Assembly (NCBI RefSeq): GCF_947179515.1
Contig: NC_067492.1
Location: 15,278,916 to 15,342,915 of the forward strand
Length of the DNA stretch: 64,000 nt
Source of the DNA: Apodemus sylvaticus
Taxonomy: Eukaryota; Chordata; Mammalia; Rodentia; Muridae
Direction of reading: 5' to 3'
Shown one piece after another: positions 1 to 10,695 of the stretch (the stretch's first letter is position 1; each line of letters opens with the position of its first letter). Under the pieces are notes generated by a model, which had not been told where the DNA came from, searched no databases, and saw nothing but the letters and a program-made list of their open reading frames with translations. The position numbers were made by a program, and so were the translations under genes.

Positions 1-1744
1 CCAAGCAGATCTGAGGTGAGGCTCTGACCGTGCAGAAACAGCCAGAGATCATGAGTCCCTTATTATTCTGGTCTTGTTTTGCTGATAATATGTTCATCAA
101 AGCACTTAACTCCAATCCAGGTAGGGTCAAAGAAGCAAATGTTTGATTCATTTTATTCCTTCAGAACTATAGTTTTGATATCAGTTTGTTTCTCCCAGCG
201 GGTAGCACGTGCATGCCCAGGAAAATAGGTATTGATTGATCTCAGAAAAAAAAAAAATCTTGTTCATATTTTTTTCTCTTTCTTGGTTTTTTAAGCACAA
301 GTTTTGATATCTCAAGACTGAAAATAATTTGTTCTTGGAAAGAAAATTATGTGCAAAGCAAGGACACCTTGTATGTAACTCTCAAAGAGTATCTTATGTG
401 AGGACAGCCAGTACTGTCCTGAGTGTGTCACCGATGGAGAAGACCAATGTTCAATCAGAGGGTGGAAAGACTGTGCTTTATATGCCTCTGCCCCTTCTTC
501 CTACTTTCCTTGACCACAGTCCCCTTGGAGTCTGAATCCATATAACTCTGCCTGCCTTCTCTAACCACAATTGTTAAATAAACAAGCTTTTATATCCATA
601 TGATAAATAAGGAATTCCCCATCTATCTGATGTTTTTTTCATAGCCTATCATTTTCTTATTAAGTAGACAATGGGATTGTTGCCCCACCCAGATCCCTTT
701 CTCTATAACCTGAACAGTGATGATGGATGCTATTAGCAAAGGATATAGCTGTGTGAGTTCTTTATTGCTACTGTGTCTGGGAAAAGAACTATATTCAGAT
801 CATCTGCCTAAATTAGTATTCAAGACACGCTCCGCTGGTATTTTCACCATGTAATAAAATAGCCAAAGAGACATATTGAGAATGTAAATATCCAGAGCCA
901 GTTTTCAATAGACACAGAAAAGCATGGCACAAATAAGCTCTCTTTGATGCCAAGACTAACACTTTTGATTTGGGAAGAGGCAGGAGGTATTTGTTCCTAT
1001 GATAGTTGCTGAAAAGGTTAACATCTCTATGTTCCATGTTGTGCGCTGACCAAGGCATGAGCTCCACAAGGGTTCTTGGCAGCAGTTGCTTGTATAGAAC
1101 ATTCATTCTCATCCAATTTAGATTCAACAGACCCTCTGTGTTTTGGGGGTTGGCTAAGCAATGATGTTACGACACTGACAGTGACATCTGCGCCTCCCAG
1201 GAGTTCAGAGCTCAGCAAATAAATGACTACACAGTACGACAATTCCACAAGAGGCTGCCATACAAGGGTCACAGCCAGCATGGAAAAAGTAGCTATTAAC
1301 TTGTCTCATTGAGACTGGGTGTTTCTCAAATGAAAGAAATGGATGGACATGCTTTTACATCTATTCTTCAAACCCTCCAACTCTAACCCACCTCTCCACA
1401 GAGAGGAAAAGGGTTCAGCATGACCTCAGTTTGATTTCTTCATAAAGCTATCAAGGGCATGGGAGTCCCAAATAGAAATAGTTCACTGTTGCTATAGTAG
1501 GGCAGTTATTTCCCAGGACATTGCTACCGATTACAAGAATGTATAAGAAAATTATTATTTCATTAGGACAAATGGAGAGATGTAAAGACTAGCATGGTTT
1601 TGTCTATGTCATCCTAGGGTAATGGGAACAGCCTCTCTCTAGGCTAGGCAATATGGTAGCCACTGGACACAATACGGATACCAAACACTTAAAATGTGGT
1701 CATTGTGGCTGAATACAGTAGTCCCTTTTATGGCTGATGTGACC
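1..1744. other. Intronic sequence, essentially repeat-free
   Basis: AT-rich non-coding DNA with only short homopolymers (a 12-13 A run near 247-258). The part at 1648-1712 resembles an old eutherian DNA-transposon end (a 'GGTAGCCACT...AAAATGTGG' pattern), but it is too short and diverged to assign. No splice-bounded reading frame is visible. Confidence 0.5.
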
Positions 1745-2090
1745 AAATAACCAACATAAGTTAGGAGAAGGAATGTTTTCATTTGGCTTACATTTATAGA
1801 CATGCAGTCCCCAGTCTCTCACTCTATTGAGTCTGGGTATGTTGTGAAACAGGCTAGCATGGTGCTGGGAACATGGGGAAGGGGGCTGTTCATTTCACAG
1901 TACACAGGAAGCAGGGCAGCACAGAACTGGGAACTAAACATAATGTCCCAGAGGCCCTCTTTTTCCATCTAGGTCCCACCCATTAGGGCTTCCAGAACGT
2001 CCCAAAATAGTGCCAGCAGCTAGGGACCAAGTGTTCAACACATGAGCTGGTAGGGGGAGGTATTTCACATTCAAGCCATAGCATTAAGGA
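1745..2090 (-). mobile_element. Old MaLR-type LTR, antisense
   Basis: Read on the minus strand, this has the organisation of a diverged MaLR LTR. The plus strand shows the antisense landmarks in order: 'TTTCATTTGGCTTACA', 'GGTCCCACCCATTAGGGCTTCC', then 'GGGACCAAGTGTTCAACACATGAG' in pieces, ending 'TTCAAGCCATA'. It is strongly diverged, so it predates the young MT LTRs elsewhere in the window. Subfamily not assigned. Confidence 0.65.
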
Positions 2091-2526
2091 ACTGAATTTC
2101 AAATGTTGTTTCATTAATATTTAAGTGTCATTAGCTTAAAAAGGAGAGGGTAGCGGGATCACCATGTTTCTACCTTCCCCATAGATAATTAGCAACTCCA
2201 GAAGTCTGTCTTCCAAACACGCTTAGTACGGGGCATGTCAAAGGCTGGCAACCAATGCTTCTTCCACTGTAGACTCAAAGAGGAAACCATCCGAGAGTTT
2301 TGAGCTTTTCCATTTCCTTCCCTTCTCTTTCTCCTCTAGCTCTGCTTGGCTGGCAGCTTAGGCTGTACACTGGTGTAACGGGGAGATGGAGAACCGGGTA
2401 AAGCAAAGGCTTGCTGGGTTGAAGTGCGTGAGAAAGAACAAAGATTTACCCCTGGTAAGTGTAAGGAGAAGGGTGAGCAAAGACAGATATAAAAGACCAG
2501 AGAGTAAGGACAGAGTTTAGAATCTG

Positions 2527-2760
2527 AGAGGGGGCCAGGGAAATGGCTCAGCTAATAAAGACCTTGCCACAAAAGCATGCACACCTTATCTCAAATCTCT
2601 AGCACCCGTATGGAGAGCTGGGCACAGCTATCCACCCTTGTCGTACAGCACTGGGGAGGCAGAGAGGAGCAGCATGAGGCTTGCTGGTTAGACAGTCTAG
2701 CTGAACTGGGAAGCTCCAGGTTCAGTAAGGGACCCTGTCTCAAAACAAACAAACAAAGGA
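2527..2760 (+). mobile_element. B4-family SINE
   Basis: It begins with a tRNA-derived head ('GGCCAGGGAAATGGCTCAG') and continues with a B1-like tail containing 'GCACTGGGGAGGCAGAG' and 'CCAGGTTCAGTAAGGGACC', ending in 'CTGTCTCAAAACAAACAAAC'. This tRNA-head plus B1-tail fusion is characteristic of B4. The A-rich tail grades into AAAC/GAAGG/AATG simple repeats up to about 2795. Confidence 0.85.
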
Positions 2761-2852
2761 AGGAAGGAATGAACAAATGAATGAATGAATGAATAAGGTG
2801 GACAGTAAAAGAGGAAGATAGTACACAAAGCTCTGGTATTCGTGAGCAGTTA

Positions 2853-2880
2853 TGCACACACACACACACACACACACACA
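2853..2880. repeat. (CA)n microsatellite
   Basis: Uninterrupted CA dinucleotides, about 14 units, lying about 60 bp beyond the B4 A-tail and its simple-repeat extension. Confidence 0.95.
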
Positions 2881-3934
2881 TGGGAAGTAGGAGGAGGGAG
2901 GGAAGAGAGCAGAGATAATCTGAAGCAAGCAGGAGGCATCTGGGGTTGTCAAAAGGAAAACATTATTTTCAAGCCCTTCCTCAAAGTTCTTTCTCTAATA
3001 GATTCAGATTTCTTGTTTTCTAGAGGATGCTGGCTTGACACAGCTTCTGCGTTAAGTTTCGAGTTTGATGTGATATTCAAGGGAGAACAAGCCCAGCTAT
3101 GCTGAAGAACTGAAAGAAAAGAATATAAAGGAAGGGAACAGCAAACTGCCTAAGGTAGGAGCCAAGTGCCACTGGCTGAGGACACAGGCCTTGCAGCTCG
3201 GAGGACGGAGAAGAGTGAAGAGGGAGGAGGGAGGACAGAGGAGGGAGTAAGGTGACAATGGTCTTTGCTGTTTATCTCCTCTTGTCCGAGAGGTGCTGGC
3301 TGTTCCCCAGGTCAGATCAAGAAGGCCCTCCAAACTGAAGCTGCTGTTTCGGGAAGTGGAAGGTTACATCAGTGCCTGCATGAAGCATTCTGCAGTTCCG
3401 ACTGCAAGGTTGAGTCAGAGTGTATGACAAACCCCCAAACGGAACAATTTCAGTGGGGTTTGCTGGGAGGATAAAAAGAATCCAATTACAAAATCACTCA
3501 AACCAATCATAAGAACGGTGGTCTTAATAGCTCTCCATTAGCTGACTGAACTCCAGTAGCACAGATAAATGGAAAAGCAATTCTCTTTGATCCTACGCTC
3601 GGCCTGCTTTTCTTCTCCCACCAAAGAAGACAATGAATAACCATTCTGGGAGGAAAGAGGAAGCTATGGAGAATGTAGCGAGTCTCCCCAACAGTTCACA
3701 CAAATTCAGGACACAAACTATCTGCATGGGGCGGGCACTGCCCATTGTGTATCAATTCTCTTGAAAAACAACTGTGTCTTCTGAGGGAGAAAAAGGGGGA
3801 AAAACAGATGGGAGAATCTAGGCTTGGATGAACACAGCAACAATGTATCAATGTTGGATTTGTTACCAATCAAGCTGTTTTCCCACCTGGCTCAAATCTA
3901 AGCTCCATCTTATTATCTGGGTGGTTAGTCCTTT
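2881..3934. other. Intronic spacer with purine-rich patch
   Basis: No gene or clear transposon. Positions 3195-3247 form a G/A-rich patch (GGAGG repeats). The block from about 3475 to 3745 is repeat-free and AT-rich, with ATTA/TAAT motifs ('CCAATTAC', 'CTCCATTAGCTG', 'CAGATAAATGG'); see findings. Confidence 0.5.
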
Positions 3935-4020
3935 TGTGGTGCTGAGGTTCAAACTTGGGGTCTTGTTACACGCTGAGCAAATGTTCTATCATTGACCTAA
4001 GCTACATCCTCAGCTCAGAT
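3935..4020 (-). mobile_element. ID/B4-type SINE head fragment, antisense
   Basis: The antisense landmarks of an ID/B4 tRNA-like head are present: 'TTTTGTGGTGCTGAGGTTCAAACTTGG', split by drift, then 'TATCATTGACCTAAGCTACATCCTCAGC'. No A-tail is retained. Confidence 0.7.
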
Positions 4021-4136
4021 TTGGGATCCAATTCATTCACCTTTCTCATTCCATTTCTTCATTTGGTATCACTTAGAATAGTGTCCATAACACAAAAGGT
4101 GGCTTCCATGAGGGTTATTATGATATGGATAGTGGT

Positions 4137-4186
4137 ATTAATGATGATGATGATGGTGGTGGTGGTGGTGGTGGTGGTGGTGGTGA
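4137..4186. repeat. (ATG)n/(GTG)n triplet microsatellite
   Basis: A few ATG units pass into about twelve GTG/GGT units. It is non-coding here; the homopolymeric reading frames on both strands are by-products. Confidence 0.95.
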
Positions 4187-4189
4187 TAA

Positions 4190-5145
4190 TAGAATGACAT
4201 AAAGAACTAATAATGGCATCCTTATGTTATCTTCAAACCATGAGAACATGACTGTAGGCAGAGTGGCACAAAATAGATGTATAATATGGATGCTTAAGGG
4301 ATGATGGGGGCCAAAAAAAGATGATAGAAAAAGGTCATAATTAAAATGGTAAAACAGGAGAACCACATTCTGAGCATCGGTACAACATCCCATAGGAAAC
4401 ACTTCCAACTATTTGAAGATTGAGAAGAGGGTGTTGGGGGCTAAGGCGTCCACACATAAAGATGGAACAGAGTCATGGAAGTTCAATTTCTTTCCAAATT
4501 CTGTTGCTGATACACAGGCTCTGAGGGATGTCTGAGCGACTATCTCAGAATAACAGTTATCAGAGGCAGCTCCCGGGTTCTCTCAGACAGCCCTGGCCTC
4601 CGGCACTTGGAGGGGACAGAGGTCAATAGGGAGAAAATTACAAAGTATCCTCAGAGCTCAGAGCCCCACATTCCCCAGCCCAGGCAAGGTAGTTATTAGA
4701 GATCAGGGAAGTAACTCTAGGTTCCACAATCGCAAGGTGTGTTAAGGAGAAATAAAACTCTCTGAAAACCTATTTCCTCTGGGGTTCATCCAGTTCTTAC
4801 TCAAAGACCCACCAGCTGCAGATGTTTGAAGAGATTACCTTTCTTGTTTAATAAAAAATGCTTGATAGATGCAGGTTTCTTACTGATGAGGGAGGGAAAC
4901 TTAAAGCTATATGTATCCCGAGTGGCCATTGGCTATGTTACCTATGTTACAATAGCCTTAATTATTACCTGCACAGTCAATCATTTATCTATCCTGTGAA
5001 TACTCATTGGATGTCATTATTAACCCAGTCCACACGTGGTATATAATTGTTCATTGGTGATGTTAGAATTTCCAAGATTATCAAACAGGGATGAAAGACT
5101 TTATTCTATATTATTTAATAACTTCGGAATAAGAAATGTAAAATC
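4190..5145. other. Intronic spacer
   Basis: No gene, SINE, LINE or LTR recognised. 4500-4620 is locally more GC-rich; 4840-5140 is AT-rich. It ends in a 14-A run at about 5150-5163 just before an old B1. Confidence 0.5.
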
Positions 5146-5199
5146 CTTTAAAAAAAAAAAAAAGAATGAACAGGGCTACAGTTCCAGTCTTTGCTCTGG

Positions 5200-5340
5200 T
5201 CTCCAACCTGGCGGCATGTACCTGCAATCCCAACACTCAGGAAGTTAAGGACTGCAAGTGTGAAGCCAGGCTGGGCCATATGGTGAGTTCAAGGGCAGTC
5301 TGTGCAACTCAGAGAGATTTTTACTCAGAAAACACAGAGG
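5200..5340 (+). mobile_element. Old B1 SINE, sense
   Basis: A diverged B1: 'CCTGGCGGCATGTACCTGC', 'AATCCCAACACTCAGGAAG', 'CCAGGCTGGGCCATATGG' and 'GAGAGATTTTTACTCAG' correspond in order to the B1/7SL-derived body. Its drift marks it as older than the B1 at 5553. Confidence 0.75.
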
Positions 5341-5552
5341 GGAGAGGAGTGGGGAGGGGGGAGGGGAACTGTCTATGCAAGGGGCGGCTGCCATAATAAT
5401 CAGTCCAGTGTGGTTCTTTTCTTTCTCTTTAAAAAGAAACTTTTATTTTTTTGAGATAATAATATAATTACATCATTTCCCCCTTCATTTCCTCCCTTTA
5501 AGTCTTCCCATGTGCCCCTCCTTACTCTTTTTCAGATTCATAGCCTCTTCTT

Positions 5553-5714
5553 GTTTGTTTGTTGTTTTTTATTTTTCGAGACAGGGTTTCTCTCTATAGC
5601 CCTGGCTGTCCTGGAACTCACTCTGTAGACCAGGCTGGCCTCGAACTCAGAAATCCGCCTGCCTCTGCCTCCCAAGTGCTGGGATTACAGGTGTGCTCCA
5701 CCACCGCCCGGCTC
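5553..5714 (-). mobile_element. B1 SINE (Mus type), antisense, with perfect TSD
   Basis: A full-length B1 in reverse: T-rich tail at 5553-5575, then 'GAGACAGGGTTTCTCTCTAT', 'CTGGAACTCACTCTGTAGAC', 'CTCGAACTCAGAAATCCGCC' and 'AAGTGCTGGGATTACAGG'. It is flanked by perfect 15-bp target-site duplications TCATAGCCTCTTCTT at 5538-5552 and 5715-5729. The 'TCAGAAATCCGCC' variant (sense GGCGGATTTCTGA) is the Mus-lineage form and supports a mouse origin for the window. Confidence 0.95.
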
Positions 5715-5802
5715 TCATAGCCTCTTCTTAAAATTAGCTGCACACATACACATACACTCCCTAAATACATCAGTATAACCTGCTTCATTTGAATATCTTT
5801 TA

Positions 5803-5915
5803 CACACACACACACACACACACATATGCGCATGCACGCACATACTCCCTAAATACATCAGTACAACCTGTTTCATTTGAAAATCTTTTACACACACACA
5901 CACACACACACACAC
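5803..5915. repeat. Two (CA)n tracts in a tandemly duplicated unit
   Basis: CA tracts at about 5803-5824 and 5891-5914 separate near-identical copies of 'CTCCCTAAATACATCAGTA...ATCTTTTACACAC'. The duplicated unit is about 90 bp, so the tracts probably mediated unequal exchange or slippage. Confidence 0.9.
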
Positions 5916-5990
5916 TCCCTAAACACATAATTACACCCTGCTCAGTAGGTCTAGTTCTGTAGTTCTTCCTATATCGTTTGATCACTGTTC

Positions 5991-6665
5991 TCTGTTGATT
6001 TTGGAGTATCTATTCCTCCACACGCAATATACTCATGCACAGGGTGCACATATAACATTCATACAAGCATGTCTGCATGCCAGCTACACACACACACAAA
6101 CATTCCAAGTGGGTTGTTAATCCCACAGTCGTATTATTTTAGGCCAGTGTAGGAGAGAACAGGACAAATACAGTCTAAGGTCTTCATTCCTTTGGGGACT
6201 TGGAAGCGAGAAAGAGTGAGAGAAATCTAGAGGCTGCCAAGCACTGACCAATCAAATTCTTTCCTAGTTCCATGAAAATCAGAAGAAAAACATTTTTGTT
6301 GTATGGAGGCTCGCTAAAACCTATACAAGGCTAGAGGATGATAGCCTTGTCAGTCTCAAGATGGAGAGTCACTGTAGGAGCTAGCTAGAGCAAGGACTGT
6401 CACAGTGGCTAGCAGAGAAGAGACAGAGATTGAGGTCAGGGACGAACAGGTTGATGCTCTCTCTGTAAGTTTCTAAGCTTGGTTTAGGTCCTGGCACACT
6501 ACAGGAGCGCAATTTATCTGGATTCTACTACTTCTGATCTTTCTTAAGCAATCAGTCTTGGTGTCCCCTTCCAAGGCTTCTCTAGATCTTGGGGTATTGC
6601 AAACTTTTGGGGACGCATTTGGGTCTGAATGGTGGGATTCGTCCAGAAATCCATATGAGGGACGG
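5991..6665. other. Intronic spacer
   Basis: No recognised element. It has a short CA run at 6090-6100 and otherwise mixed-composition DNA. No exon signal seen on either strand. Confidence 0.45.
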
Positions 6666-6667
6666 GC

Positions 6668-6750
6668 TAGGGAAGCAGCTCACTGATCAAATACTTGCCA
6701 AGCATGCATAAGGTTCGAGGTTCTATCCCTTGCACTACACACAGGAAGAA
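6668..6750 (+). mobile_element. ID-related SINE fragment, sense
   Basis: tRNA-like head with recognisable internal promoter regions: 'GGGAAGCAGCTCACTGATC' (A-box region) and 'GGTTCGAGGTTCTATCCC' (B-box region), preceded by 'CTTGCCAAGCATGC'. Too diverged for a full ID consensus, and it lacks the poly-A tail. Confidence 0.7.
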
Positions 6751-7084
6751 GTTTTATGGAGTACTGGAGACCTTCGAATGTATTTCTTTGCATCTCTTCT
6801 ACACCAGTAATGCCTTTTGGACACATAACATGTGCGACAGAAATCATTAATTCAACAAATATTTAATGCACCAATATCACTGCTAGGAACTTTAGATCCA
6901 CTACACTTCTGTGTATACATTTATGTGTGGTAGTAAGTGTTGGTGTGAGAGCATGTGTAAGTACACGTGTGGATAGATATCCATATCTATGCTTCTGTGA
7001 GAGGAAACTGGAAATCAACCTGGGTTACCAGTCCCCAGAAGTTGTCTGTCCATTTTATGTCTTGTTTTTGTATTGTTCTGTTGT

Positions 7085-7312
7085 CTTGTTGTCTGAGACA
7101 GTCTCTCACTAGGCCCTTGGGCTCATCAAGTAGGCTACAGTGGTTGGCCATTAAGTCTTGAGGATCTCTACCTGTCTCTACCTCTTTGATACTGAGATTA
7201 TAAGTGTATACCACCACCCTTGGCTTTTTATATGGGATCTGGGGACTGAATTCAGGCCCTTACACTCAGGCTTGCAAGCGCTTTACCAACTGAACCATTC
7301 CCAAAATCCCAA
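7085..7312 (-). mobile_element. B4-family SINE, antisense
   Basis: Antisense B4 in order: 'GAGACAGTCTCTCACTAGGC', 'TTGGGCTCATCAAGTAGGC', 'GATACTGAGATTATAAGTG', 'ACCACCACCCTTGGCTTTTT', then the tRNA-like half with 'GGGGACTGAATTCAGGCCC' and 'TTTACCAACTGAACCATTCC'. Both halves of the fusion are present. Confidence 0.85.
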
Positions 7313-7319
7313 GTATCTA

Positions 7320-7440
7320 TTATTATCCTTACACAAAAACCTTATCCCATTGGTACTATTATGCCTATATCGCAGATGAACAAATTGAGGTTTCATGCCA
7401 TAGTTGTACAATTTTCTAAGATGATCAGACACATGCCTTA
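7320..7440 (+). mobile_element. MIR SINE fragment
   Basis: Diverged MIR core: 'TACTATTATGCCTATATCGC', then 'AGATGAACAAATTGAGGTTT' in the place of the conserved ACAGATGAGGAAACTGAGG. It lies directly against the B4. Confidence 0.5.
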
Positions 7441-8386
7441 CATCCAGGCCCACTTCACTTCAGATACAGAGTATTTTACAACACAAGGCTTGCACACCGT
7501 GTCATTCCAATATATGAATCATTATGCTTCCTTTCATAGGGGATAATTATCTTGCATTGAGCTCTGGGGACCACATTCATTTAGATAAGTCGAGAGTAAC
7601 GAGACCTGATGCTTTAGCTTGCTAACAGTGTCTTGTTGGGAAATGTGCTATTTGGCATGCCCTGATCCCAGCCAGAGCTGAAGATGAGACTAGATAAAGG
7701 AAGAGTGTGGGTGGAGGGGGTCACTGGCAAAAGAAGATTAAAAGCAGAAGCTGACTGCATGCTCTTATGAAGAAAATATCACACTCAAAGATGGAGCAGT
7801 GCTTTCCACAGAGTATCAATGCTGTCTCCTGAGCCTTCAAACACAAAACTCACTCATTTCAGTGCCATGACTCCAGCCAATTTCCTGTATGAGATCACAC
7901 ACGGAGGAACTAATTTGAGATTACATGCCTGCTGCCCTTTCCTATGAAGAGTCTCTTCTGACTCTAATTAAACTTTTTCTTCTATGACAAATGCCAAAAT
8001 GTCAAAAGGATATATCTTAGGAAAGAGAAGTGCTAGGAACTTGGGGGTTACAAATTCCTGTGCCTGGGTGAGCTTTGTTGTTAGCAATGGGTGTCACTGA
8101 TCGATCCGAAGGTCATAAGGTTTGGAATCCTTTGAATTACAGCAAAACAAGACAAACACTGAAGGATGGATTATCTATACATACTCAACTGTCAGAGAAT
8201 CCATGCCACTACCCATGGATGCTATGCAAGGGCTGGTGTGATTGCAGTCATAGAACAATGCTAAAGAGAATAGAATAATCTATCCTCAACCATAAGAATC
8301 AAAAACAGACCTCCTGCTCCTTGCTGCCAATGTGGTTCAGAACCATGAGATATCCATTCAAACCTGAGAGTCTCAGAAAGGAAAAT
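7441..8386. other. Intronic spacer
   Basis: No gene or recognised transposon. Composition is mixed, with neither simple repeats nor CpG clusters. Confidence 0.45.
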
Positions 8387-8430
8387 GATCTTTATTGAGC
8401 ACCTATTATGGGCAAGATATTTTGGGAGCT
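8387..8430 (+). mobile_element. MIR SINE fragment
   Basis: 'TTTATTGAGCACCTATTATG' followed by 'GGCAAGATATT' is the start of the MIR core (typically ATTGAGCACTTACTATGTGCCAGG). It is truncated where the next LTR begins. Confidence 0.55.
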
Positions 8431-8768
8431 GCTGTAGTTTGAATATGAAATGTATCGCCAACAGCTCATGTGTTTGAGCACTTGGTCCATGCTGGTAGTG
8501 CTGTGTGGGAGGGCTGTAGAGCCTTCAGGAGGTGGAGGCTTTCGGGCAAAAATGGGTGGGGCCCTAGCGGTGAGTCTTAAGGTTTTATATCACAACCTCC
8601 ATTCATTCTCTCTTTGCTTACTGCCCATGCAACATGAGCAGCGGGCCTCCTGATCCTACCACTATGCATTTCCCCAACAGGATGGAAGGTATCCTCTCAT
8701 ACTCTCAGCCAGAAAAACATTTGCTTGTCATTAGGTATTTAATTCCAGCAATGAGAAAATTAACTTAA
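8431..8768 (+). mobile_element. MaLR solo LTR, sense
   Basis: It starts 'TGTAGTTTGAATATGAAATG', passes through 'CATGTGTTTGAGCACTTGG', 'GGAGGTGGAGGCTTTCGGGC' and 'GGTTTTATATCACAACCTCC', and ends 'CAGCAATGAGAAAATTAAC'. This is the order of an MT-class MaLR LTR. It has no internal region, so it is a solo LTR. Confidence 0.8.
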
Positions 8769-8839
8769 AATGAGAGCTTTCATAGATTCTTCCAATCATC
8801 ACAATGCCTAAGATCAAGTATTTTTTTTTAATCAGGATG

Positions 8840-9345
8840 AGTTACAAGTGCTATTTGCTTGGGATCAAACACCACAGTGAGGTAGAGATAGGATCAGAAC
8901 CCAAATCCACAAGAGTTTCTCAATATTTCTACCTAACTTTTAACTCCCTGTTTCTTTTCCTGAAAAACATGGTTGTTAATTCCTGTGCTACCGTCCTTCC
9001 AGAGTTGGGAAGATAAGATTTATAAAATGATGTACCCAATGAGTTTTGATCCCATAAGGATGCTTTAAGAGGGGGACACGGTGGCCATGACTGTCAGCCA
9101 TCATTCCCCATGCCCATCATGGAGTACCTTCGGTTTCTGACTAGTCTCTCTCTCTCATTGAGCTCTGGCTGCTGTCCACAGGAGCCTACTACATGTCAGA
9201 TGTTGTAACTTTCATCCTCATTTTGTATGCAAGGCAAAAGCTAAGCTCATGCTCAAACACACATGACTAACAAAAAAGGAAAGCAAGTTACTAAATCTAG
9301 GCCGCCTATAACCAAAGCCCTGATACTTCCTATGGGCAAAATTGA
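8840..9345 (+). mobile_element. Two probable MIR fragments
   Basis: 8860-8945 contains 'GAGATAGGATCAGAACCCAAATCC', split by drift, like the MIR 3' part. 9180-9330 has 'GAGCCTACTACATGTCAG' and 'CATCCTCATTTTGTATGC' like a MIR core. Both are diverged; boundaries are approximate. Confidence 0.45.
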
Positions 9346-9437
9346 CTGCTTTCCTACCAAGGAGAGTTGACCAACCATCACCAGCTATACTTTCTAAAGG
9401 GTGAATGAATGAACTGACAAATTCTCCTTTAAACCCA

Positions 9438-9495
9438 CAACTTCATGGGTGCTATTCAAATGCTCTACCACTGAGATGCATCCTTAGTTCAGAAC
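9438..9495 (-). mobile_element. ID-type SINE head fragment, antisense
   Basis: 'AAATGCTCTACCACTGAGAT' and 'GCATCCTTAGTTC' are the reverse of the ID/B4 A-box region (GAGCTACATCCCCAGC side). Only the head survives. Confidence 0.6.
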
Positions 9496-9930
9496 AAGCT
9501 CTTTCTGAGTGGACTCATTGTTACTTTCTCTTGATCTTACACTACTTGTAATTCCATAACACTGACTCCAAGAAAGTTTAAGGACATACCTGATACCGGA
9601 ACCTAATCACAATTATGGCATTAGTGACTTTCAGCAACTTAAAACATTCTAAATGGCACTGTTAAGCTAATTGAAATTGACTTTGTTTTTATTTCAGTGA
9701 AACTATTTCCACTTGGATGAATCCTGCACCACATAAAATATGGCTGCAGATTTTAATTTCTCAATCTTGTTGGCCGTCCACTATAAATTTTTGCAGCTAC
9801 TGCTTCTGTTATTGGGGTCATGCTTTGATGGCCATGGCTGGTTTTATCATAATGGAAAAAGTTGAAGGAAAAGAACGTATGTGATTCTGAGAGAGGAAGG
9901 AGGAGGAAGGATGGAATGAATCAAGATTAA
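9496..9930. other. Intronic spacer before L1 3' end
   Basis: AT-rich, without a recognised repeat. Its right part (9885-9915) turns GGAAGG-rich and may already belong to the L1 3' UTR that follows. Confidence 0.4.
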
Positions 9931-9934
9931 AATA

Positions 9935-10100
9935 GTCTCAAAGGGACAAGATGGATTCCTATCGTCGAAATAATGGAGTTAAATGTAATACAAGATTGAT
10001 GAGCAGGGAGACGGGAAATGGGATGGGGGTTTTCGGAGGGGAATCAAGGAAAGGGGATAACATTTGAAGTGTAAATAAAGCAAATATCTAATAAAAAAAA
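9935..10100 (+). mobile_element. LINE-1 3' end (3' UTR remnant), sense
   Basis: The rodent L1 tail signature is clear: 'GAAATGGGATGGGGGTTTTC', 'AATCAAGGAAAGGGGATAAC', 'ATTTGAAGTGTAAATAAAG', then 'ATATCTAATAAAAAAAA'. It is 5'-truncated, keeping only the distal 3' UTR and a short A tail. Confidence 0.85.
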
Positions 10101-10149
10101 TCCACGGGGGTGGGGAAAACATAATAGAAGAGCCACCATGTTACAAGTT

Positions 10150-10518
10150 AGATCTTAAATGTCTCTCCTAGGTTCACATGTTTGAATATGTGGTCTCCAG
10201 GTGATGGGCTATTTTGGGAAATTGTGGAACCTTTGGGGGGGGGTCTGTGCATGGCTGTCTGAGATGGGTCACTCACACCAATGTAGGTTTTCAGGATTAT
10301 AACCTGACCTTATTTCTAAGCTCTCTGCTTCCAGACCCATTACTACACAAGCCAGCAGCTGCTGTAAGTGCCTGTCACCATGGAGTGAGCCTCTCCAGCC
10401 TCCATGCCCCCTCTGCCATGATAGACTGTATTTTTTTCAAACTGTGAGCCAAAATAAACCTTTCTTCCTTTAAGTTGCTTTTGTCAGGCATGGGGTCTCA
10501 GTGATGATAAAAAGATGT
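10150..10518 (+). mobile_element. MaLR solo LTR, sense
   Basis: Landmarks in order: 'GGTTCACATGTTTGAATATG', 'GGAAATTGTGGAACCTTTGG', 'GCCATGATAGACTGTATTTT', 'GAGCCAAAATAAACCTTTC' (polyadenylation signal AATAAA at 10453-10458) and 'TAAGTTGCTTTTGTCAGGC'. This ordering is MT/ORR1-class MaLR. Confidence 0.85.
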
Positions 10519-10559
10519 GTGCCTGTTTTGTGTTCCTTGCTAATCAAGGTGCTGGGGCA

Positions 10560-10695
10560 TCTGAACTGGGTAAGATGACACACATTCCAACTTTGGAGGG
10601 CTGAAGCAGGGAGACTGCAAGTTCTAAGCCAGCCTGCGATGCCTACTGAGACCTTGTCTCAAGGCAAGGCAGAACAAAACCAAACAACCAAAGAA
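10560..10695 (+). mobile_element. B1-like SINE, diverged, sense
   Basis: 'GGAGGGCTGAAGCAGGGAG', 'CAAGTTCTAAGCCAGCCTGC', 'TGAGACCTTGTCTCAAGGC' follow the B1 body order. The tail is AAACC-rich. Confidence 0.7.

Larger units (their letters stand above)
5436..5990 (-). mobile_element. Probable LINE-1 fragment, antisense, with nested B1 and internal tandem growth
   Basis: Plus-strand text such as 'CCCCCTTCATTTCCTCCC', 'TTCATAGCCTCTTCTT' and 'CTAAATACATCAGTATAACC' resembles rodent LINE-1 3'-region DNA read in reverse, often with CA-rich stretches like those seen here. The fragment is split by the B1 at 5553-5714. Beyond it, a unit starting 'ACTCCCTAAATACATCAGTA' is repeated about 2.5 times (5755, 5848, 5915) with CA tracts between copies. 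L1 subfamily not assigned. Confidence 0.5.

Noticed and set aside
1648..1712. Named DNA transposon fragment
   Set aside because: The resemblance is confined to about 60 diverged bases; I could not assign a family with confidence.
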